From JBEKUY01 sp049514555 (lineage in GTDB: Bacteria; Acidobacteriota; Terriglobia; Acidiferrales; UBA7541), in the NCBI GenBank assembly GCA_049514555.1, contig JBEKUY010000012.1, positions 30,813-94,812 on the forward strand: 64,000 bases of DNA, written 5' to 3'. The translations under genes and the position numbers were made by a program. Positions 18,179-25,535 of this stretch are shown one piece after another (position 1 is the stretch's first letter; every line of letters starts with the position of its first letter). The notes under the pieces were generated by a model. The model made no database searches, was not told the DNA's origin, and saw only the letters and a program-made list of their open reading frames with translations.

Positions 18179-18607
18179 CTAGAACTTCACAGGTTTTGAC
18201 GGCTTCCCTTTGATTTGGTACGCCACCCCGGTTGTCGCGTTGTAGCGGACGGTCACTCTGTCGCCATACTGGTAGCCGCCATTGTCGATCACGTGCTGCA
18301 TCGCGTTAGCCAGTGGCGGCGAAAGCGTGAACGAGCGCACTAACATCACGTTTTCACGCCCGCGGACAGTAATCTCGGCCCGGTTGGCGTGCATGACCGT
18401 GCCTTTGAATTCCTTCAGCGAATCCTTGGGTTTGACTTGCTTGACGATTACGGGCATGGTCGCATCGATCACATCCGACGCCACCGCCGCCGCGGCCGGC
18501 GCCGAAACTTGCGCCGAGGCGGGCGCCGCAGCAAACAAAAGAGCCGCGGCCAAACCGGGCAGGAGCGCCAGGGTTGCAACAGTCGTAACGTGGGTGAGTC
18601 GTTTCAC
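18179..18607 (-). CDS. Secreted protein of unknown function
   Basis: 142 residues with a clear Sec signal peptide (about 8-33, ALLFAAAPASAQ). The mature part has a small beta-rich domain (about 65-142: FKGTVMHANRAEITVRGREN ... YQYGDRVTVRYN) that could be an OB-like or SH3-like barrel. The ATG overlaps the preceding stop as ATGA, so translation is coupled to the upstream gene, and amrB follows 15 bases after its stop. Function is not recognised. Confidence 0.75.
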   Translation of the reverse strand: MKRLTHVTTVATLALLPGLAAALLFAAAPASAQVSAPAAAAVASDVIDATMPVIVKQVKPKDSLKEFKGTVMHANRAEITVRGRENVMLVRSFTLSPPLANAMQHVIDNGGYQYGDRVTVRYNATTGVAYQIKGKPSKPVKF

Positions 18608-18960
18608 TCGGAATCGTCCACAGCAATCCGCAGTGACTTCAAAAAGCGCAGGTCCTGCGGCGTCATCGTAAGCCTCGGAGCCGTCCTTTTCTCTTCTTCG
18701 AACGATTCCTGATCCACCTGGATTCGCAGCGATTCGAGGAACCGGCGATCCAGTGGCGTCATTTCTGCCGGCACGTCGCCTTCCGCGGCGGGTTCGCGCC
18801 GCGCCAGACCGATCGTCGCATCCAGCTTCAGCACGATGTCGTACCCGTGCGCGCGCACCTCGGAAATTGCTCCTGTAATCCGCTCGGAGTCGGAAACCGT
18901 GTCGTTGATAGCGTGCCCAAGTTCACGCAAAAGATTCTTCAGGTGATCGTCGAGTTGCAA
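18604..18960 (-). CDS. Small cytoplasmic protein with a duplicated C-terminal motif
   Basis: 118 residues. It begins with TTG after AGGAGAG at 6-base spacing. The N-terminal half is helical (LKNLLRELGHAINDTVSDSE). The C-terminal half holds two copies of a 17-residue motif, MTPLDRRFLESLRIQVD (about 66) and MTPQDLRFLKSLRIAVD (about 97). No signal peptide. First gene of the three-gene operon ending in amrB. I do not recognise the family. Confidence 0.72.
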   Translation of the reverse strand: MQLDDHLKNLLRELGHAINDTVSDSERITGAISEVRAHGYDIVLKLDATIGLARREPAAEGDVPAEMTPLDRRFLESLRIQVDQESFEEEKRTAPRLTMTPQDLRFLKSLRIAVDDSE

Positions 18961-18986
18961 GGCGGCTCTCCTGGAACTTCTCTTGC

Positions 18987-19015
18987 ATTGTAGGATGCGC
19001 TATCCCAGGAAACAA
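18987..19015 (-). promoter_or_regulatory. Possible promoter of the amrB operon
   Basis: Minus strand: TTGTTT (19010-19015), 17-base spacer, TACAAT (18987-18992), with a start site about 20 bases before the TTG codon. The -35 box is weak. Confidence 0.45.
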
Positions 19016-19119
19016 GTATAGGTTTGCGACGGAGTTGTCCAACCGGTTTACAGGCTCGCTGCTTCTGTTCGTTTCCGGCTGCTCTTCGGGTGCGGCCCGG
19101 TTTGCGCTAAGATGCCTGC

Positions 19120-19380
19120 ATGGCCGAAGGAGCAGGCCGTAAGACTTTGGCTGCCGCGGCGCCGGGGAGCTTCCGGCGCTTCTGGCGAGCGGTGCGCCAG
19201 GTTTTCCATGAGATCGTCGGTGCGATCTTTGCGGTCTTGGCGCTGGCCTGGCTCAACGCCGCCCTGCGCGCCAGCCGCCGCGACGTGGCTCGCTGGCTCA
19301 TCGCCACGGCCCTGGCCGTCGCGGTGGTGATGATCGTTTTCTCGTGGACGTCGTTCCGCAACGCTCGCCGATTGCGCTGA
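19120..19380 (+). CDS. Small membrane protein
   Basis: 86 residues with a basic N terminus and two predicted membrane helices (about 29-48, EIVGAIFAVLALAWLNAAL; about 58-76, WLIATALAVAVVMIVFSW). Lies 31 bases upstream of the methylmalonyl-CoA mutase gene on the same strand and may be cotranscribed with it. No SD is obvious; a TAAGAT box lies 6 bases before the ATG. No family recognised. Confidence 0.6.
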   Translation: MAEGAGRKTLAAAAPGSFRRFWRAVRQVFHEIVGAIFAVLALAWLNAALRASRRDVARWLIATALAVAVVMIVFSWTSFRNARRLR

Positions 19381-19411
19381 GCGAGCTTCACATTTCGAGT
19401 TTCGGGATCCT

Positions 19412-21037
19412 GTGACCGAGCGAAAACAGACAAGCCCCGGCACTGCCGAACGCAAGCCGCGCTTCGCCACGCTTTCCGGCCTGCCCCTTGAGCGCGTGTA
19501 CGCTCCCGACGATCTCCAGGGCCGTGACCCGGAGGAAACCCTCGGTTATCCCGGCCAGTTTCCATTCACCCGCGGCATTTATCCCACGATGTACCGCGGC
19601 CGCTTCTGGACCATGCGCCAGTATGCCGGTTTCGGCGATGCTGCCGAGTCCAACCGCCGCTTCCGCTATCTGCTCAGCCAGGGACAGACCGGCCTGTCGG
19701 TCGCTTTCGACCTGCCCACACAGATCGGACTCGATTCCGATCATCCACTGGCGTGCGGCGAAGTGGGCAAGGTCGGCGTGGCCATCGATTCACTGGAAGA
19801 CATGCAGGCGCTCTTTGAGGCCATCCCGCTCGAAAAAGTTTCCACCTCGATGACCATCAACTCCACCGCGGCGATCCTTCTCTGCCTCTACGTCGCCGTC
19901 GCCAAGCAGCAGGGCGCCGACCTCAGCAAACTCTCCGGCACCGTGCAGAATGACATTCTCAAGGAATACATCGCTCGCGGTACTTACATCTATCCTGTGC
20001 GCCCCGCCATGCGCATCGTCACCGACCTTTTCGCTTACTGCCGCGCCGAGCTTCCCCGTTGGAACACCATCTCCATCTCCGGCTACCACATCCGCGAAGC
20101 GGGCTCGACCGCCGTGCAAGAGGTGGCCTTCACCCTTGCCGACGCCATCGCCTACGTGCAAGCCGCGCTCGACGCCGGGCTCGCCGTGGACGAATTCGCG
20201 CCGCAGCTTTCTTTCTTCTTCAACGCGCACAGCGATCTGCTCGAAGAGGTCGCCAAGTTCCGCGCCGCGCGCCGCTTGTGGGCGCGCATCATGCGCGAGC
20301 GCTTCCACGCGCGCGATTCGCGCTCGCTGCTGCTTCGCTTCCACGCGCAGACCGCCGGCTCTTCGCTCACCGCGCAGCAGCCTGAAAACAACATCGTGCG
20401 CGTGGCCATCCAAGCGCTCGCCGCCGTTCTCGGCGGCTGCCAGTCGCTCCACACCAACAGTCTCGATGAAGCCCTCGCTCTTCCCACCGAGGATTCCGCG
20501 CTCCTCGCCCTGCGCACTCAACAGATCATCGCCAACGAAACCGGCGTCGCGAACACCGTCGATCCCGTTGCCGGTTCCTACGCCGTCGAGCACCTTACGG
20601 ATGAAATCGAAACGAGCGCGCGCGAATATATCGAGAAAATCGACGCGCTCGGCGGGGTGCTTCGCGCCATCGAGAGCGGTTTCATCCAGGGCGAGATTCA
20701 GAAAGCAGCCTACGAGCATCAGCGGGCCGTCGAACGCGGCGAGCATGTCGTCGTCGGCGTGAACCGCTACGTGGCCGACGACGAAAAGCCCATCCCTACC
20801 CTGCGCATCGATCCCGAGATCGAACGCACGCAGGTCGCGCGATTGAATGCCCTGCGCGCGCGCCGCGACTCCGCGCAGGTCCAAGCCGCGCTCGCCGAAC
20901 TCACCCGCCGCGCCGCAACCACCGAGAACCTGCTCCCCGCCATTCTCACCGCCGTCGAAGCCCGCGCCACCGTCGGCGAAATCTCCGACGCCCTGCGCGC
21001 CGTCTTCGGCGAATACCGCGAATCCGTCGTGATCTGA
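19412..21037 (+). CDS. Methylmalonyl-CoA mutase, large (substrate-binding) subunit without B12 domain
   Basis: 541 residues, GTG start. The whole protein is the TIM-barrel domain of the mutase: TMYRGRFWTMRQYAGF (active-site Tyr region), SVAFDLPTQIGLDSDHP, STSMTINSTAAILL, TYIYPVRPAMRI, SISGYHIREAG (active-site His) and HTNSLDEALALPTE. It ends without the cobalamin-binding DxHxxG domain, so it is the split type in which a separate B12-binding subunit completes the enzyme. No such subunit gene is in this window. It interconverts succinyl-CoA and methylmalonyl-CoA (or acts on a related acyl-CoA such as isobutyryl-CoA; the sequence alone does not settle this). Confidence 0.93.
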   Translation: MTERKQTSPGTAERKPRFATLSGLPLERVYAPDDLQGRDPEETLGYPGQFPFTRGIYPTMYRGRFWTMRQYAGFGDAAESNRRFRYLLSQGQTGLSVAFDLPTQIGLDSDHPLACGEVGKVGVAIDSLEDMQALFEAIPLEKVSTSMTINSTAAILLCLYVAVAKQQGADLSKLSGTVQNDILKEYIARGTYIYPVRPAMRIVTDLFAYCRAELPRWNTISISGYHIREAGSTAVQEVAFTLADAIAYVQAALDAGLAVDEFAPQLSFFFNAHSDLLEEVAKFRAARRLWARIMRERFHARDSRSLLLRFHAQTAGSSLTAQQPENNIVRVAIQALAAVLGGCQSLHTNSLDEALALPTEDSALLALRTQQIIANETGVANTVDPVAGSYAVEHLTDEIETSAREYIEKIDALGGVLRAIESGFIQGEIQKAAYEHQRAVERGEHVVVGVNRYVADDEKPIPTLRIDPEIERTQVARLNALRARRDSAQVQAALAELTRRAATTENLLPAILTAVEARATVGEISDALRAVFGEYRESVVI

Positions 21038-21116
21038 CGCTTCCCGAATAGTCGTGGCGCAGCATGCTGCGCCACCACGATTGCGCACTGTAGTATTCTT
21101 CTCGCGAGATTCGCTC

Positions 21117-21716
21117 ATGAAGCTCATCCTCGCTTCCGCATCGCCACGCCGGGCGCAGATTCTGCGCGGCGCGGGCCTTTCTTTCGAAGCGGTTCCGTCC
21201 GACGTGGACGAAGATCCGCTCGACGGTGAGTCGCCGGAACATTGCGTGCGCCGCCTCGCGCAGCAGAAGGCTCGGTTGGCCGCTGTGCGCGCCGCCGGGC
21301 CGGCGATCATCGTTGGCGCGGATACGGTTGTCGTAGCCGACGGCAAGATCCTCGGCAAGCCATGCTCCGCAGAGGATGCGCGGGACATGCTCCGGCTTCT
21401 CTCTGGGAAAACGCACACCGTTTACACCGGCCTCGTTCTCATCCGCCTCCCGGACGGAGCCAGCCGGACGGACATCGAGGCCACGCAGGTCACCTTCGAC
21501 CTGATGTCAGCGGAAGAAATCTCGGCTTACGTCGCTTCCGGAGAGCCTTTTGACAAGGCGGGGGCCTACGGCATCCAGGGCAGGGGCGGCCGGTACATCT
21601 CACGCATCGAAGGCTGCTACTTCAATGTAGTCGGTCTTCCCCTGGCGCGCCTCTATCGCCACCTCATTGACCTCGGCTGGAAGCCCGGCCCGGAGCCGGT
21701 GCATGATAGTGATTGA
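21117..21716 (+). CDS. maf: Maf family nucleoside-triphosphate pyrophosphatase
   Basis: 199 residues from the ATG at 21117; an upstream in-frame extension to 21054 lacks family similarity. Starts MKLILASASPRRAQIL, the Maf signature that binds the nucleotide phosphates, with further family blocks GADTVVVADGKILGKP, TGLVLIR, FDKAGAYGIQGRGG and YFNVVGLPL. Family knowledge: Maf proteins hydrolyse non-canonical or pyrimidine NTPs to NMP and pyrophosphate. The SPRR and DKAGAYGIQG motifs fit the dTTP/UTP pyrophosphatase (YhdE-like) subgroup. Follows the mutase gene by 79 bases and precedes the CWC gene by 12. Confidence 0.95.
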   Translation: MKLILASASPRRAQILRGAGLSFEAVPSDVDEDPLDGESPEHCVRRLAQQKARLAAVRAAGPAIIVGADTVVVADGKILGKPCSAEDARDMLRLLSGKTHTVYTGLVLIRLPDGASRTDIEATQVTFDLMSAEEISAYVASGEPFDKAGAYGIQGRGGRYISRIEGCYFNVVGLPLARLYRHLIDLGWKPGPEPVHDSD

Positions 21717-21728
21717 ACAGGAGAACCT

Positions 21729-21929
21729 GTGAACGGCGCGGCAGCATCGAACACGAAGGCCTGCGGATCGTGCGGAAAGCAATTTTTCTGTGGAGCGTCC
21801 CAAGAAAAATGCTGGTGCAGTGAAATCAAGCTGAGTCGCGCGGCGCAAGAGAAACAACGATCGCAGTTTCAAGACTGCCTGTGCCCGGAATGTTTGCAGC
21901 GCGCCGCGCGCGATTCGGCGGCACCCTAG
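21729..21929 (+). CDS. Cysteine-rich CWC family protein
   Basis: 66 residues, GTG start with AGGAG 6 bases upstream. The cysteine pattern CGSCGKQFFCG ... CWC ... CLCPECL matches the small CWC family and should form a zinc-binding fold. Function of the family is unknown. It sits 12 bases behind maf and ends 9 bases before the convergent CPBP gene. Confidence 0.85.
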   Translation: MNGAAASNTKACGSCGKQFFCGASQEKCWCSEIKLSRAAQEKQRSQFQDCLCPECLQRAARDSAAP

Positions 21930-21938
21930 GCTCGTGTG

Positions 21939-24900
21939 CTACGCCGGTCCGCCGCTGCGGCTTCTCCGCCACTCCACGAGCGGCCAAGCCACGAGCAAAG
22001 CCGCCGTCACCACTATGGCGATGCCGTTTCCCCGGTAGAAGGCATTCGGCTGAACCAGGAGTTCGCTCGCCGCACCACTGAGGCTCGCCAGCGCCGCCAC
22101 CAAGAAATACCCAAGCATGTTGAACCGCACGAGCCACCGCGTGGCCCACCAGACGGCGCCGAGCAAGACGCCCTCGGCGATCAATTGTCTTGCGAAGTCG
22201 GCTCCGTTACCCCAATCGCTCACGAGCGCCAGCGCCGTCAAGAGGAAGAGTCCAATGCGCATCCAGCGAGCGCGCACCCGCGAGGCCACGAACGCCGCGG
22301 CCAGCACGATGATGCCTGTGAATACAAGACCCCAGAGGACGCTGCCGCCGATCGCCTGTGCGGCGGGCACGTACGCGGAGAAATCCTGACCGATTGCGGC
22401 GTCGAGCGTGCGATGCGGAGTGTTCCACGATCTCCCCAGCAAGTACGTCAGCCGCCCAAGTCCCGCAAGCGCCGCGGTGCCGCCGATGCCGATCAAGAGC
22501 GCATCGCGATAGTATGCCGCCGGCATGCCCTTCCAAGCCGGAAGGCGGTCTTCTCCGAAAGCCGGCGCGCCATAGAACCAGGTGAGTCCGAAGAGCAGAA
22601 GCAGAACAGCGAAGTAGAAACCTGCACCGAAGAGAACGCCGATAGCGATTCCTCCAAACATAAATTTCAGCGGAATCGCAGTGTCATAGGATGCGAGAAA
22701 CATGGGCAGGCGGTTCCCGAGCGCGAAGACGGCCAAAAAACAAGCGGCACCCCAGGGCGCCCAGCGTGCAAAACGTCTCCAGGGAATGGATGCGGCTGCC
22801 GGCGAGCGCAGCTTCACCAGGAACAAGATCAGCGCAATGAGTCCCAAGGCGGCGAAGAAGGAATAGCGTCCCACCAGATGCAGCGTGCGCGAAAGCGTCT
22901 GCTCCTCCCGCTTGCGGCTCCATTCATCCGGAATCTTGATGTAGGTGCGATAGTTCGTCACCTCATCTCCGAGAACCTGTACTTCCATACGCGCGTAGGC
23001 ATGGTCGGCCGAATCGCCGGTGGCCGTGGCGTTCTCCGGCAAATCGAGCGGGTGGGTCTTCTCCCACGTCAGCGTGTAATCCACGCGCGCGGGCCGCTTT
23101 TCCGAATTCGCCTCGACCAGCTTCCATGCGGCAAGCTCGATCTTTTTCACATCGTGCAAATACGCTTCGGCATGCGCCTGGGCTTGTTCTTTTGTCATTG
23201 TCGCGCCGGGCGTGGCCTCGGCCAGCGTGTGGTGCAGGGAATGAAGGGCGCCATCTGGTTTGAGAATGACGGCGTATTCTTCTTTCTCACTGTCGCGGAA
23301 ATAGCGCACCCGCCAGAGCGCTCCCGGGATCTCGTCCGTGTAGATTCGGTTCACCCGGGCGATGCCGATGCGCTCTCGAAGGAATTCATTGGCCTCGCCG
23401 TCCATCCGGTCCACCAGGGTGGTCGCCGTGCGATAGTTTTCCGGGCGAAGGCCGCGCTGGCGGAGGATGCTATTTGCGGCCGCGTGCGCCTCGCGCGCAT
23501 TCACATGCAGGCGCAGATAATCGCCCAGCCGTTCCGGCTTCACGCCAAAGAGCAACGCCGCGCCCAAGATTCCACACCCGATCAGGAAACCAAGCTTGCC
23601 TGTACTGAGGGTCTCGTACCGCCTGGAGCCGGCCGCCGCAGCATCTCCAGGGACAGCTTGCCGCACCGTTGCTTCGGGGATCGGGTGGGCCCGGTTTTCG
23701 AGCGATTCATCGGTCTCAAATCTTCCCCGCGCCAAATAGGAAATGCCCGAAACCGCGAGAGGAACGAGCGCGGCCGCTCCCACGATCGCGCCGGAAACGC
23801 GGAAGTAGAGGCTTTCCGATCGCAGCAGCAGGAGTCCTAGCAGCGAAGCGTCCACCGTGTAATGCCAGATCAGCGTGGCAACGATGCCCCAGCGGAGCAT
23901 CACGATGCCGGCGACGATGCCGATGATCCCAACTTCAATTCCCCGGATGTACCCCGGCTCCTGCGGGTAGGCGCTGTGCAGAAAGCTCCAGGCAAATGCC
24001 GGCAGGATCACCGCCAGAATGCGCGAGCGCGTCACCCGCGCGAGGAAGGGAATGGCGAAGAGGCGGAACAGAAATTCTTCGCTGGTGGACGCGAGCATCC
24101 CAATGGCTATGCCCGAGATCCAAGGGAAAGACGTGCTCACCAGGTTCGAGTAGTTCAGGTCCTGCGGCGCCCAGACCCCGAACCGGCTGCCGACGAGGTA
24201 GAAGGCCACGACGAATCCGATGTGCGCCGCCGCGAGCGACAAACCCACGACCGAAGAGCTAAAGAACTCCTTCGTCCGGATTCCTTTCGAGGTGAACGCC
24301 TTCCCCAGCCGCAGACGGTCCGGCTGCGACGCACGGTAGAGCGCTTCACCCGCCGGCAGGACGAGCGAAACCATCAATGCCGAACCCAGCGCGAACAGCG
24401 CGGCAAAAACGAGGCTGCGCGCGACAAAGCTGCCGTAAGACGAGTTCGTGTCGTAGCCGGAGCGCGCGATCGGCCACTCGTTGATCTGCATGAGCAGGAG
24501 CAACGCGGCCACAAAGATACCCAGCTTCAGCGCGCCGCTCCAACCCACTTGCCCGCGCCGCGTCAGCGTAAAGCCCAGCCACAGCGCCGCGCCGAACAGC
24601 AGCGCGTAGGGAATAATGGCCACCTGGTTGTAAAAGATGTTGGTGGAGCGCAGGCGCTTGTAGCTGTCCTGCCACGCTTCCGGCACCTTGAGGAATTCTT
24701 CCACGCTTCCGACACGCTCGCCCTGAACGGTTACGTGCAGCCGATAAGGCGCGTCCTTGGCGCGGAATCCGCGTTTCTCCCAGGCAAACGTCCAGTCGAG
24801 GCGCTTCGGGCGTTCGACCGAACTGGCTTCTTCCGGGAGGAAGTTCCAGTTGGACAAGCCCGCCCCGTATTGCGCGCGCAGAAAACCTTCCGCTTTACTG

Positions 24901-25352
24901 AGAGCCGCGGCACGCTCCAGCTTCGGCCCGGCGCGCGATTCTTCAATCTTGTGCTCGTAGCCGGTGATGCTGCCGCCGGGGCTCACGCGCACGCGAAACT
25001 CTTCTTCCTGCTGCGGGCGGAAGAAGCGTACGTCCCAATACCACACGCTCACTTCGCGGGCCATCAACTGGTTCGCTTGCTTCAGCCCCAGCTCGCGCTC
25101 CATGTACGTCTTGGCGTCGTCGTCCACATTGAAGACGATCGTGGACTGGTACCCGCTCACATCGTTGCCGGCAGTCGCGAGAAACGCGCGCGCTCGCGCC
25201 ACGGCTTCGGTTCGCGAAACACGAAAATCCACCGAAGCCTCCGGAAATGCCGAGAAATAGAATTTGAAAGCGAAGAGCGCCCCGGCGATTCCCAGGACGA
25301 TCCAGAACAACAAGCCGCGCAGGTCTTTTCCCGTCAGGCGATCGCCGGTCAC
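21939..25352 (-). CDS. CPBP-family intramembrane protease with duplicated architecture
   Basis: 1137 residues, GTG start after GGGAGG. The first half has a membrane anchor (about 12-30), a periplasmic PepSY-like region (about 40-220) and about ten membrane helices. These include the CPBP (CAAX-protease/bacteriocin-processing) motifs STSEEFLFR (Glu425, Glu426), FLHSAYP (His459) and a further His497 in IWHYTVDA. The second half repeats the layout: a similar PepSY-like region (about 600-780, matching VRYFRDSEKEEYAVILKPDG with VRFFRPQQEEEFRVRVSPGG) and a similar membrane block, but without the EE or His motifs. So one half is a predicted glutamic-type intramembrane endopeptidase and the other a degenerate copy. 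Substrate unknown. Confidence 0.85.
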   Translation of the reverse strand: MTGDRLTGKDLRGLLFWIVLGIAGALFAFKFYFSAFPEASVDFRVSRTEAVARARAFLATAGNDVSGYQSTIVFNVDDDAKTYMERELGLKQANQLMAREVSVWYWDVRFFRPQQEEEFRVRVSPGGSITGYEHKIEESRAGPKLERAAALSKAEGFLRAQYGAGLSNWNFLPEEASSVERPKRLDWTFAWEKRGFRAKDAPYRLHVTVQGERVGSVEEFLKVPEAWQDSYKRLRSTNIFYNQVAIIPYALLFGAALWLGFTLTRRGQVGWSGALKLGIFVAALLLLMQINEWPIARSGYDTNSSYGSFVARSLVFAALFALGSALMVSLVLPAGEALYRASQPDRLRLGKAFTSKGIRTKEFFSSSVVGLSLAAAHIGFVVAFYLVGSRFGVWAPQDLNYSNLVSTSFPWISGIAIGMLASTSEEFLFRLFAIPFLARVTRSRILAVILPAFAWSFLHSAYPQEPGYIRGIEVGIIGIVAGIVMLRWGIVATLIWHYTVDASLLGLLLLRSESLYFRVSGAIVGAAALVPLAVSGISYLARGRFETDESLENRAHPIPEATVRQAVPGDAAAAGSRRYETLSTGKLGFLIGCGILGAALLFGVKPERLGDYLRLHVNAREAHAAANSILRQRGLRPENYRTATTLVDRMDGEANEFLRERIGIARVNRIYTDEIPGALWRVRYFRDSEKEEYAVILKPDGALHSLHHTLAEATPGATMTKEQAQAHAEAYLHDVKKIELAAWKLVEANSEKRPARVDYTLTWEKTHPLDLPENATATGDSADHAYARMEVQVLGDEVTNYRTYIKIPDEWSRKREEQTLSRTLHLVGRYSFFAALGLIALILFLVKLRSPAAASIPWRRFARWAPWGAACFLAVFALGNRLPMFLASYDTAIPLKFMFGGIAIGVLFGAGFYFAVLLLLFGLTWFYGAPAFGEDRLPAWKGMPAAYYRDALLIGIGGTAALAGLGRLTYLLGRSWNTPHRTLDAAIGQDFSAYVPAAQAIGGSVLWGLVFTGIIVLAAAFVASRVRARWMRIGLFLLTALALVSDWGNGADFARQLIAEGVLLGAVWWATRWLVRFNMLGYFLVAALASLSGAASELLVQPNAFYRGNGIAIVVTAALLVAWPLVEWRRSRSGGPA

Positions 25353-25535
25353 TCGTGCCTCCCCGTCTTGCCGATGCCCATGAGCCCGTTCACTTTATCT
25401 GTACGTCTCCGTTGCGCGCAAGTGTCCCGGTGGCCCCGGCGCGGTCTTCCGCACGCGGGCTTCACACTGCGGCAACGGGATTGTTTTCGCTCCTCGCGCA
25501 CCCCTGGGCGCGGGAGGGTGGTATAAAAGCCCTCG

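Noticed and set aside
19790..21418. 542-codon open frame antisense to mutase and maf
   Set aside because: Crosses two recognised genes and has shadow-type composition.
23862..25526. 554-codon open frame antisense to the CPBP gene
   Set aside because: Arg/Gln/His-rich shadow product; the sense frame has membrane helices and catalytic motifs.
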